A DNA stretch of 9,497 bases from Flavobacteriales bacterium (lineage in GTDB: Bacteria > Bacteroidota > Bacteroidia > UBA10329): the NCBI GenBank assembly GCA_003456455.1, contig DMRV01000249.1:1-9497 (forward strand). Direction: 5' to 3'. The notes beneath the pieces were generated by a model. The model made no database searches. It was not told the origin of the DNA and worked only from the letters and a program-made list of their open reading frames with translations. Made by a program: the position numbers and the translations under genes. Below, piece after piece: positions 1 through 7,158 of the stretch (position 1 is the stretch's first letter; each line of letters begins with the position of its first letter).

Positions 1-1
1 C

Positions 2-724
2 CACGATACGCTCGAAGAACTCTACAAGCCGTATTTAAATAAACCTGTTTCGGAAGAAATTCTGAAAGCGATGAAGGCGCAAGCTAAGCAGGTACTTGAA
101 TCTAAATTCAAGGAGCAATTACCTACCGGAGGAGAATTGGTTGGCAAGAACCTGCTGGCGTTTGAAGTGGCCAAGTCGTATGTAACTAAAGCATTGAATC
201 ATGATATTAGAACGGTTCGGTCGGGTCAATTGATTACACCGCTGCAGTTAGAAGAAGAACTTTCGGGAGCTGTTCAGTTGAATGTAAATGGTGAGAATAT
301 TTCTGTCAACCTAAAGGGAATGGCAGATAGAATAGATCGCCTTTCAAACGGAACCATCCGAATGATTGATTATAAAACGGGTTCGTTTGATAAAAAGACT
401 GCTATCAAATTTGTCGATGAGTTTGATTCAACCAAAGCCGACCATGCCTTTCAGCTACTCACTTATTTGGTGATGTTTTCAAGCACATCTTCGGTGGATG
501 CTGTGCAGCCAACCGTGTTCTATCTCCGCTCGCAGCAGGTGGAATTCCCTATTACCGTTTCTCAAGAGAAAGTGAAGTTGGAGAACGAAGAACTTCTGAG
601 CTATGGAAAAGAGCGTGTAACCGAGCTGCTTTCGGACCTCTTTCGTAAAGAAACTTCCTTCTCGCAAACCGAAGACCAAATGGTTTGCGGCTATTGCGAT
701 TTTAAAGAGGTTTGCCAGCGCTAG
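2..724 (+). CDS. PD-(D/E)XK nuclease, AddB/RecB-like C-terminal part (5'-truncated)
   Basis: The reading frame is open from the left edge, so the ATG at 71 is internal and the true start lies outside the window; about 240 residues are visible. Seen: a glutamate-rich stretch (LEEEL, codons around 250), then GMADRID followed by IDYKTG about ten residues on, which fits the metal-binding Asp and D-x-K core of the PD-(D/E)XK nuclease fold. The protein ends in C-G-Y-C-D-F-K-E-V-C, a CxxCx5C cluster. Known: AddB-type and related exonuclease/helicase proteins hold a 4Fe-4S cluster with three such C-terminal cysteines plus one far upstream, which would be off-window here. Inferred role: the nuclease subunit of a double-strand-break resection enzyme, acting in the cytoplasm, probably with a UvrD-like helicase. 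A Cas4-like or other RecB-family nuclease is less likely but cannot be excluded without the N-terminus. Confidence 0.85.
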   Translation, partial: HDTLEELYKPYLNKPVSEEILKAMKAQAKQVLESKFKEQLPTGGELVGKNLLAFEVAKSYVTKALNHDIRTVRSGQLITPLQLEEELSGAVQLNVNGENISVNLKGMADRIDRLSNGTIRMIDYKTGSFDKKTAIKFVDEFDSTKADHAFQLLTYLVMFSSTSSVDAVQPTVFYLRSQQVEFPITVSQEKVKLENEELLSYGKERVTELLSDLFRKETSFSQTEDQMVCGYCDFKEVCQR

Positions 725-817
725 TGACAACTTGATTTATAGTCAGCGTCTGTACTACTGATTACCAATTCAATAAATGTGAGAATGAAAGGTGACTTAA
801 CAAGCTTTTAAAAAAAG

Positions 818-825
818 TATTTTCG
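818..825 (+). promoter_or_regulatory. Putative Bacteroidota -7 promoter element for the T9SS protein gene
   Basis: TAttTTCG differs by one base from the Bacteroidota sigma-ABfrA -7 consensus TAnnTTTG. It would place the transcript start near 832, giving a leader of about 8-10 nt before the ATG at 841. No clear TTG (-33) element lies 17-23 bp upstream, so the call rests on this box and its position. The rest of the 725-840 gap shows no gene and no strong terminator. Confidence 0.4.
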
Positions 826-840
826 CAAAGGTTTAAATCC

Positions 841-3756
841 ATGAAAATGAAAAGAATAGCTACTCTCTCTCTATTTGTAATTGCATTTATCACGTTTCAA
901 ACAGGAACGGTAAATGCCCAATGCCCTGGTTGTCTTATTGATACACAGTGTGGCGTTGGAATTAGCCCAGTTGAACCTGCGCTTTGTCCTGCTGCATTGC
1001 CAAATGGCGTGCAAGGACAGCCGTACGATGAGAATGCCACCTTTTTTATGCCGCGTGATTTTACGGATTCTGGTTCTGGCCAGTCCGTAACTTTGAATGG
1101 TATTACAGTAACGAGTGTTACAGGGCTGCCGCAAGGAATTAATTATACCTGCGACCAACCTGGTTGCGCATATACCGTCACCAACGACCCAGTTACACAA
1201 AGAGGTTGTGTGAAGATGTGCGGTATTCCAACCGTTCCAGGCACATACAATATTGTTATTGCCGTAGTGGCAAACGTTATTACGCCAATTGGAACTATCA
1301 ACCAACCTACCAGTTTTACAATTCCACTAATTATTGAGCCATCTCCTGGAGGAAACTGTTGTTTCAGCTTTGATCCTCCTTCTGCTTGTGGTTCTTTAGA
1401 TGTTAATTATGAAGCATTATTAAACTTTGAGCCATTACAGCCAACCACTTATTCTTGGGATTTTGACAATGGGAATACATCCACTGATGCAGCACCGCCA
1501 ATCCAGTCTTATATTACCCCTGGGGATTATTATCCGGAGTTGATTACCACAGTTTATAATTATGTGCTTACTGACGTGGCGGTTACTGCTGCAGGTTCTG
1601 GTTGGTGCGGTGATGTTGAGGAAGTTAGTCTGTTTGGAGTTTGTCAAGGAGCTCCTGACTTGTTTTTTGATTATGCTAATAACGGACAAACCTATACATC
1701 GTCAGAGGGTAGTAATAACCTTTCAAACAGTTGGAGTAATCTTGATATTGAACTTAATACTTTGGTGTTTTCAATGACATTTTGGGATTCTGATGGCACA
1801 TCCCAGAATGACAATTTAGGAGCTCTTGCCTTTAGTGTAAACAGCACTGGTACGTTTAACTTTTCAAATTCAGAAGTATTCGGTACTTACACAATTGGAA
1901 CTGTAGTTGATACTATTATTACCACAATGGATACGGTTTCCGTTTTCCCGGTTCCAGCACAACCACAATTAACATTTACGCCATCACAATCTGTGTGTTT
2001 AGGAGATTCTATTCTGATTTCTGGCCCAATCGGACCTTACCAATATCAATGGCTACAAGCAGGTTCATTTATATCTGACTCTACCGCTGTATGGGTAAAC
2101 GCAACTGACTATTACTCGTTGGCTATTATTGACACAAACGTTTTTTGCGGAATTGAATCTGATTCATCGTTGATTCAAATTCTTATTAACCCACAACCAC
2201 CAATTATTAGCTACAACAGCGCAACGGAAAACTTAGAGATTGCAAGTAACCCTAACGAGTATAATGTACAGTGGTATATTGATGGCGTTTTGGTTCCGAG
2301 CGAAACAGGAGATACGCTACCGAGCACTGGGTTAACGGGGCCGTATAGCGCCATTTTCTCAAACCAAGGGGTTTGCGAATCATCTAATTCTCTTGATTAC
2401 TGGTTGTGTTTACCCACAGCGGCAACTCCGCTAGCAAATGATACAATTTGTTGTGGACAAACAGTAACGTTTGATGCGCCAGGGTTTACCACAAACCCGT
2501 TCTCTACTGTTGCATGGGCGATAACGCCTTTATCTCAGGGACCAGTAGTAGACCAAGCAAGTGCAACACTTGCAGGAGATAATGGAAATATTGTAGTGGA
2601 ATATGGCCAGTCAATCAGTTTTACACGAAACTGTCCAACGCTAGCGGATAGTTTAGCTTCAGACGGTTATTACGTAACGCCATTTGCAATTGAAGATCCT
2701 AACGTATCTCCGCTTACGTACGATACGCTTCAAGGATGCAAACCATTTGCAGAAATATGTCCAACGCTAGAAGCGGTTGATAACGGTTGGGAATTGTTCC
2801 CAATGGTATTTACGTTTCCTGATGGATCTCAACTAAACGTAAATGATGCAATTGCTTTTGGACTCCCGATTAATCAAGATTTGTTAGATTTTGCAACAGG
2901 AGGAACATTGCCATGCTTGAACCTCACAGATTTGTTTGCTGGAAATCCGAATGGAGAATGGTCGCTTACGCTTACAAATACAGGAACTACAGCGCTAGAT
3001 ATGTCTGTTCCAGACTTCATTGTAATTAACTATGCTGATACGTGTAATTTAATTACTGAAGATGAGTCTTATCAGATAGCAGGAATTGACATTACGGCAG
3101 GTCCGGGAGAAACGGTATCTGTTACCTTCGATATTCCGCCATTGCCAAGCAATTTCCCCACTGTAAGCGCAAACTGTGCGGCATTTGGAGAACCAATCGT
3201 TGTAAAGTTTGTGGATTGCTATCCTGACCTAACAAACGCCTTAATTATTTCTGGTGTTGTTACGAATCCTAGTGTAGATGCCCAGAATAATTATTTGTTT
3301 GGTGGTATTGATGTGTCTATTTCTGGCGGTACGCTACCGTATGATATTGAGTGGACTGATGGACCAATTACAGAAGATCGCTTAAACCTTGTGCCTGGAA
3401 CCTACACTATCAATGTAGAGGATGCTTTGGGACTTACTGCCAGCGAAACATTTGTACTAACTGGGCCTTTTGTAGGTATTGACGATTTAAATCAATTTGG
3501 CTTTTCATTAGATCAGAGCATCCCAAACCCATCAAACGGAAATGCGCTTATCAACTTTGAAAGCAAAGAGTCTGGTAAATATGTTTTTGTGGTAAGAGAT
3601 GCTGCCGGACGCCAAGTGTCTAACATGCAGGTAATTGCCAACCCTGGAAGCAACAGAATTATTTTTGATGGAGGGGCCTTGGGTGCAGGTTTATATACGT
3701 ACTCACTTTCAAATGGTGTAAGCGTTCTTACTAAGAGAATGGTTATCAGTAAGTAA
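841..3756 (+). CDS. Large secreted multidomain protein with T9SS type A sorting domain
   Basis: This 971-residue protein is exported by Sec and then the type IX secretion system to the cell surface or medium. The start ATG is at 841 (a second ATG two codons on is equally possible). Residues 1-26 form a signal peptide (MKMKR, hydrophobic core, cleavage after VNA). Residues about 45-165 are a Cys-containing beta-rich, Ig-like region. About 172-245 is PKD-like (YSWDFDNGNTST, then a TPGDYYPEL motif). About 248-360 resembles a calcium-binding C2-like domain (WDSDGTSQNDNLG, 315-327). About 380-520 looks like two Ig-like units. About 640-735 vaguely resembles a proprotein-convertase P domain (AGNPNGEWSLTL). 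About 817-873 is a SprB-type repeat (SISGGTLPYDIEWTDG, VPGTYTINVEDALG). From about 886 to the end is the type A sorting domain (SLDQSIPNPSNGNA, GAGLYTYSL, KRMVISK). No catalytic domain is recognised, so an adhesive or matrix role is inferred. It is followed by a strong terminator and is probably monocistronic. Confidence 0.9.
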   Translation: MKMKRIATLSLFVIAFITFQTGTVNAQCPGCLIDTQCGVGISPVEPALCPAALPNGVQGQPYDENATFFMPRDFTDSGSGQSVTLNGITVTSVTGLPQGINYTCDQPGCAYTVTNDPVTQRGCVKMCGIPTVPGTYNIVIAVVANVITPIGTINQPTSFTIPLIIEPSPGGNCCFSFDPPSACGSLDVNYEALLNFEPLQPTTYSWDFDNGNTSTDAAPPIQSYITPGDYYPELITTVYNYVLTDVAVTAAGSGWCGDVEEVSLFGVCQGAPDLFFDYANNGQTYTSSEGSNNLSNSWSNLDIELNTLVFSMTFWDSDGTSQNDNLGALAFSVNSTGTFNFSNSEVFGTYTIGTVVDTIITTMDTVSVFPVPAQPQLTFTPSQSVCLGDSILISGPIGPYQYQWLQAGSFISDSTAVWVNATDYYSLAIIDTNVFCGIESDSSLIQILINPQPPIISYNSATENLEIASNPNEYNVQWYIDGVLVPSETGDTLPSTGLTGPYSAIFSNQGVCESSNSLDYWLCLPTAATPLANDTICCGQTVTFDAPGFTTNPFSTVAWAITPLSQGPVVDQASATLAGDNGNIVVEYGQSISFTRNCPTLADSLASDGYYVTPFAIEDPNVSPLTYDTLQGCKPFAEICPTLEAVDNGWELFPMVFTFPDGSQLNVNDAIAFGLPINQDLLDFATGGTLPCLNLTDLFAGNPNGEWSLTLTNTGTTALDMSVPDFIVINYADTCNLITEDESYQIAGIDITAGPGETVSVTFDIPPLPSNFPTVSANCAAFGEPIVVKFVDCYPDLTNALIISGVVTNPSVDAQNNYLFGGIDVSISGGTLPYDIEWTDGPITEDRLNLVPGTYTINVEDALGLTASETFVLTGPFVGIDDLNQFGFSLDQSIPNPSNGNALINFESKESGKYVFVVRDAAGRQVSNMQVIANPGSNRIIFDGGALGAGLYTYSLSNGVSVLTKRMVISK

Positions 3757-3773
3757 CTAATTCGCGGAATATT

Positions 3774-3812
3774 AAAACCCCTTGACCTTTATTGGGTCAA
3801 GGGGTTTTTTTT
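3774..3812 (+). terminator. Strong intrinsic terminator after the T9SS protein gene
   Basis: A perfect 10-bp stem (CCCCTTGACC / GGTCAAGGGG, arms 3778-3787 and 3795-3804) with a 7-nt loop is followed by eight T residues. The AAAA before the left arm can pair with the first four T's, extending the stem to 14 bp and providing a T-run on the opposite strand as well. It lies 18 nt after the stop codon at 3754-3756 and separates this gene from the lipoprotein gene downstream. Confidence 0.93.
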
Positions 3813-3816
3813 GACC

Positions 3817-3824
3817 TAACTTTA
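3817..3824 (+). promoter_or_regulatory. Putative Bacteroidota -7 promoter element for the lipocalin-like gene
   Basis: TAacTTTA is one base from TAnnTTTG and lies 19 nt before the ATG at 3844, predicting a leader of roughly 12-15 nt. A TTG at 3792-3794, inside the upstream terminator loop, is 22 bp away and could be the -33 element; this is an inference from spacing only. Confidence 0.45.
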
Positions 3825-3843
3825 CATTCAAATTCAAAAACGT

Positions 3844-4266
3844 ATGAAGCCTATAACCATCATTTCTTTAGTAGTTGTTGCAGTTACCATATTCAGTTCG
3901 TGTAACAAAAATCTTGATAAGGTTCTGTTCGGAACATGGAATGTGACCAAAGTTGAGGGAACGTTAAACGTAGGCGGTACTTCTATTCTTACAGCCGAGG
4001 ATAACAATCCTACAGGAACGGTTGAATTTAAAAACAATGGTACAGGCGAGCAGAACTACTCATTTACCTTTAACGGTACCGACTATCCGCAAACAGGTAC
4101 GTTTACGTGGGAAGCAAATCAAGATGAAATTATTGTTTTCCGCACAACTGAAAGCGATATGTACTGGCAAAGAATTATTGATACGGACAATAGACAAAAA
4201 GTGTCTTATAACGTTACTGTTGATGCCCAGCAGAATTGGGATTACACACTTACGCTAGAGAAATAA
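3844..4266 (+). CDS. Small lipocalin-like lipoprotein
   Basis: The product is 140 residues. An N-terminal hydrophobic segment ends in F-S-S-C (Cys20), a Bacteroidota-type lipobox, so signal peptidase II processing and membrane anchoring are expected. The mature part begins with LFGTWNVTKVEG (GTW at 30-32) and then shows alternating beta-strand segments: VEFKNNGTGEQNYSF, GTFTWEANQDEIIVF and WDYTLTLEK. Known: the GTW motif near the start followed by repeated strands is typical of the lipocalin-like family of small Bacteroidota envelope proteins, most without a known ligand. It probably folds as a small barrel in the periplasm or at the outer membrane; the ligand cannot be inferred. The gene starts after the strong terminator and appears to have its own promoter. 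It faces the acylase gene, with only 37 bp between the stop codons and no clear terminator there. Confidence 0.85.
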   Translation: MKPITIISLVVVAVTIFSSCNKNLDKVLFGTWNVTKVEGTLNVGGTSILTAEDNNPTGTVEFKNNGTGEQNYSFTFNGTDYPQTGTFTWEANQDEIIVFRTTESDMYWQRIIDTDNRQKVSYNVTVDAQQNWDYTLTLEK

Positions 4267-4303
4267 TCTATCTGGTTTTAGCATTTGTTGAGCTGTGCTG
4301 GTC

Positions 4304-6382
4304 TCACTCCCCCGGATGGTAAACACGTTCTGCGGTACTTTCTAGCGTTTCACGATCTAGGTAAATCTTTCTGTACTCGTGGTTAGTAAACATCTCCATT
4401 TGATCTGTGTAGTGCGGACTGGTTGGGTTTGAACTCGCACCATAGGCGTTTATACTTCTAATATCCGCACCATCTTTAGAGAAACGCGCAATCTGAATGT
4501 ACCCATCACCTCCAGTTACTTTATAGATGCCTTTTTTCTTGTCGTGAAGCTTCGTATCTGTAGCTCTCGGAACCTCACGTAATCCATGCGCGGGAAAGCT
4601 TTTATCTCCTCTAATTAACCGCTGTACATCTCCTAGCGCAACTTCTAGCGTTCCGTGGGTTTTTAGCAACAACTTTTTGGCTTTACGAATGGCATCTACA
4701 GCCATTTCCTCGCTTAGATTTTGTTGTCGAATCATAATAAGTGCGAACGGCCCGTCAATCTCTTGTCGAAGAAAATCATGTACCACCATGGCCAATGCAG
4801 CATCCATATTATCGGCATTGCCATTTCTATCCCACTTGTTTAGTTTCTGAATGGCATCGGCAATTTCAGGATACTTACCCTCATCCAAATTGAACATAGC
4901 TGCAAACTTGTCTTCATAAATTCCGTTGGGATGATAGTGCATGTCGTATTTGATTCTGTCCAAGTCTTCCTCTGTAAACGGCCCTTCTTGCTCGCCCATT
5001 AAGTAGCCAAATCGCTCACCACGGTTATACATAAAAGTTTGTAGCCCTGGAAAATACTCATCCCAGTTGCAGCTGTCGCCTGTGCATTCAAGAGGCGTGT
5101 TATTGGCATTGTAGACATAACCACATTCGGGGTTTTCCACATGTGGCAAACGTTCATAGTCAAGAATGTCAGTCCATTTATAATCAGATGTGTTTGCCGT
5201 AATGGGAGCAGTCCAATCTAGTTTAGGATTACGGTCTGGAATTTTACCTCCTGAATGAAGCATAATGTTTCCATCCTTATCAGCATAAACGGTATTGAAC
5301 AACGGAACGGCCTGCATTTTCATAGCCTCCGTGAATTCTCCAAAGTTTTTAGCCTTGTTCATTAAGAACCATTGTTCTGTGGCTCGAATGTCCTTGTATG
5401 CAGGAAAACGGAATGCCCACGAGCCATATTTGTTTTCGAACACGGGGCCGTAAGCACACGATTTTACTTTTTTGGATACTGGAATCTTTATTCCAATAAC
5501 CTTCACTTTGAGTTTAATTTTTCTTAGGCTGAAGTTGCGCCACTCGCCATCATATTTATACTGATTCTTGTTTTTAGGATTGATTTCTAGCTTGTAGATG
5601 TCTCCAAACTGATGGTAGTTAAACGTGTGTCCCCAGCCAAGATTTTCGTTTGAACCTACAAAAACACCGGATCCGCCCGGGAAGAGTCCCCCAACACAAT
5701 TCCAGCCTTCTTCGCTTACAATATGTGCTTCGTACCAAGCAAAACGCCCTTCAATAGGCTGGTGCGAGTTGATGAGCAAATAAGTATTACCATCGTCCAT
5801 TCTTTCTGGTGCAACGGCCAGTGCATTGGAACCAGTTCCTGTATGCGCTTCATTAGAACCCAAGAACTCCTCAACGCGATTCTCGTTTACAGCTTTAAGC
5901 GCCATGCCTAATCCAGCCATTAAAGAAATACTTAGCGTAGAACTATTCACAAGTTCCTTGGCAGTAACTGGGAATGCTTTTTTAAGTAATATTTCTTTAG
6001 GATGTGCTGTCGCGTAATCGTTTAGCGCTTGCGCGTAACCCTCTAACACCGAGCGATAATGAGGAGATAAATCCTGCTCGTAGCGAGCTTCTACCAGCGA
6101 ATCAATATTCAGGAACTGTAGACCAAAATCGAACAAAACACCGTCTTTCCCTTTGTAGCTTCCCATTAACCCTTTACCAGCCATGATGGCTTCTTGAATA
6201 TCAAAGAAGTTGTCCTCCGAGTGTGCGTAAGCGAGACCATAAGCGGCATCAGCATCTGTTTTCCCGAAAATGTGTGGAACTCCGAGTGAGTCGCGAATGA
6301 TGGTGACGTCATTGGGGTTTACTTGGGCAACCGAACATAAGTTGCTAAGTAGCAAAAGGCAAAGGGTAATTCTAGAAAGCAT
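4304..6382 (-). CDS. Penicillin-acylase-family Ntn hydrolase, secreted
   Basis: The chosen start is the ATG at 6382 (692 residues). The frame stays open to a TTG at 6403, but that codon lies right beside a promoter-like -7 box and would be at or before the transcript start; from 6382 the protein begins directly with a signal peptide (MLSRITLCLLLLSNLCSVAQ). Architecture fits a self-cleaving precursor: alpha chain (about 20-165), spacer, then a beta chain starting at Ser185 in T-G-S-N-A. Counting that Ser as beta1, a His falls at beta23 (LLINSHQP) and an Asn at beta241 (YVYNANNTP), with WGHTFN near beta67-72. Known: Ser1/His23/Asn is the catalytic layout of cephalosporin- and AHL-acylase relatives such as PvdQ, whereas penicillin G acylase has Gln23. 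It would cleave an amide of an unknown acyl compound in the periplasm or outside. Acyl-homoserine-lactone cleavage is possible but unproven. It lies downstream of the response regulator on the same strand. Confidence 0.9.
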   Translation of the reverse strand: MLSRITLCLLLLSNLCSVAQVNPNDVTIIRDSLGVPHIFGKTDADAAYGLAYAHSEDNFFDIQEAIMAGKGLMGSYKGKDGVLFDFGLQFLNIDSLVEARYEQDLSPHYRSVLEGYAQALNDYATAHPKEILLKKAFPVTAKELVNSSTLSISLMAGLGMALKAVNENRVEEFLGSNEAHTGTGSNALAVAPERMDDGNTYLLINSHQPIEGRFAWYEAHIVSEEGWNCVGGLFPGGSGVFVGSNENLGWGHTFNYHQFGDIYKLEINPKNKNQYKYDGEWRNFSLRKIKLKVKVIGIKIPVSKKVKSCAYGPVFENKYGSWAFRFPAYKDIRATEQWFLMNKAKNFGEFTEAMKMQAVPLFNTVYADKDGNIMLHSGGKIPDRNPKLDWTAPITANTSDYKWTDILDYERLPHVENPECGYVYNANNTPLECTGDSCNWDEYFPGLQTFMYNRGERFGYLMGEQEGPFTEEDLDRIKYDMHYHPNGIYEDKFAAMFNLDEGKYPEIADAIQKLNKWDRNGNADNMDAALAMVVHDFLRQEIDGPFALIMIRQQNLSEEMAVDAIRKAKKLLLKTHGTLEVALGDVQRLIRGDKSFPAHGLREVPRATDTKLHDKKKGIYKVTGGDGYIQIARFSKDGADIRSINAYGASSNPTSPHYTDQMEMFTNHEYRKIYLDRETLESTAERVYHPGE

Positions 6383-6391
6383 TGAAATTGG

Positions 6392-6419
6392 GATTGTATT
6401 CAACCGTGAAAATACAATC
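6392..6419. repeat. Perfect 9-bp inverted repeat over the acylase promoter region
   Basis: GATTGTATT (6392-6400) and AATACAATC (6411-6419) are exact reverse complements separated by 10 bp. The right arm overlaps the presumed -7 box (TAttTTCA) of the leftward acylase gene and the left arm lies in its leader. It also sits just after the response regulator stop codon. It is not followed by a T-run in the direction of transcription, so an operator is more likely than a terminator. Confidence 0.55.
6407..6414 (-). promoter_or_regulatory. Putative -7 promoter element for the acylase gene
   Basis: On the minus strand this reads TAttTTCA, two bases from TAnnTTTG but very close to the TAttTTCG box before the T9SS gene. 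The transcript would begin near 6400, which leaves an 18-20 nt leader before the ATG at 6382. No good -33 TTG is seen, although a TTC lies about 21 bp upstream. Confidence 0.35.
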
Positions 6420-6425
6420 TGAACT

Positions 6426-7115
6426 TTACGCTACGAATTTGTAACCCACACTTCTAACGGAAAGAAAATGTTTCGGGTCTTTCGGGTCTTTTTCAAAGTA
6501 TTTTCTGAAAGCAAGAATGTAGTTGTCGATGGTTCGGGTAGATGGAAACACATCGTAGCCCCAAACAGTTTCTAGAATTGTTTCGCGAGGCAAAACCTCA
6601 TTTCTCCGTTCTACAAAAAGCCGAAGCAATTTCATTTCGCGTTTAGAAAGTTGAATTTCTTCCCCTTTAATACTTGTAACGGTAAACGACTGAAAATCGA
6701 TTTTACAGTTTCCGAACCCGAACGTGTTGAGTTCTTTGGCCGATTCTGACATATTTCGCTTCAGTAGTTTTTGAACGCGAAGTAAAAACTCATCCAAGTT
6801 GAACGGTTTGGTGAGATAATCATCGCCACCAATTTTAAGTCCAAATATGCGGTCTTCCGCAGAACTCTTGGCTGTAAGAAACAGAATAGGAACCCGTGTA
6901 TTTTCTAATCTGATGGTTTGGCAAATGGTAAAACCATCTACTTCCGGAAGCATCACATCCAGGATTACTAAATCAAATCGTTTGCCTGCAAATTCTTCCA
7001 ATGCTGACTTGCCATTATTCACAGCAGAAACATCATAACCCTCCAATTCAAGGTTAAGCTTAATAATGTCTTGAAGGCTTTCCTCGTCTTCGACTAAAAG
7101 AATCCGTTTGTTCAT
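6426..7115 (-). CDS. OmpR/PhoB-family response regulator
   Basis: The 229-residue protein has the full length of the family. Receiver domain, residues 1-120: acidic residues E9-D10-E11 for Mg2+, phosphorylation site D53 (LVILDVMLP), T81 (LFLTAK) and K103 (YLTKPF). All key residues are present, so it should be phosphorylated normally. DNA-binding winged helix, residues 130-229: LSKREMKLLRLF, a TRTIDNYILAFRKYF recognition helix and the final SVRSVGYKFVA hairpin. It is a cytoplasmic transcription factor that normally answers to a membrane histidine kinase, but no kinase gene is present in the window on either side. The start ATG at 7115 lies 43 bp from the divergent membrane protein gene. The acylase gene follows on the same strand after a 43-bp gap and may be partly co-transcribed or a target. 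The signal sensed cannot be told. Confidence 0.95.
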   Translation of the reverse strand: MNKRILLVEDEESLQDIIKLNLELEGYDVSAVNNGKSALEEFAGKRFDLVILDVMLPEVDGFTICQTIRLENTRVPILFLTAKSSAEDRIFGLKIGGDDYLTKPFNLDEFLLRVQKLLKRNMSESAKELNTFGFGNCKIDFQSFTVTSIKGEEIQLSKREMKLLRLFVERRNEVLPRETILETVWGYDVFPSTRTIDNYILAFRKYFEKDPKDPKHFLSVRSVGYKFVA

Positions 7116-7130
7116 GGCTATCTTGCCCGC

Positions 7131-7138
7131 TAAAATTA
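7131..7138 (-). promoter_or_regulatory. Putative -7 promoter element for the response regulator
   Basis: On the minus strand the bases read TAatTTTA, one base from TAnnTTTG, and lie 16 nt before the ATG at 7115. That is the same spacing as the box before the gene at 841. It directly abuts the near-palindrome at 7139-7155. No -33 TTG is visible at the usual distance. Confidence 0.35.
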
Positions 7139-7155
7139 ACGGTAATTATGACCGT
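7139..7155. promoter_or_regulatory. 17-bp near-palindrome in the divergent intergenic region, possible operator
   Basis: ACGGTAATTATGACCGT has seven of eight base pairs matching around a central T (one a/g mismatch). It lies in the only non-coding space between two divergent genes. It sits immediately upstream of the presumed -7 box of the response regulator and 3 bp before the chosen ATG of the membrane protein gene. A protein bound here could repress one or both directions. The binding protein is unknown. Confidence 0.45.
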
Positions 7156-7158
7156 AGG

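Noticed and set aside
71..724. ATG at 71 as the start of the nuclease gene
   Set aside because: The frame is open upstream to the window edge with protein-like sequence (HDTLEELYKPYLNKPV), so the gene is truncated and does not start at 71.
871..1305. 144-residue open frame on the minus strand inside the T9SS protein gene
   Set aside because: It lies fully inside a well-supported coding gene, has no domain-like pattern and is a composition shadow; the same holds for frames at 1435-1689 and 1562-1777.
4267..4303. Possible terminator between the convergent lipoprotein and acylase genes
   Set aside because: Only very short pairings (such as GAG/CTC) and no T-run are present; no stable hairpin could be drawn.
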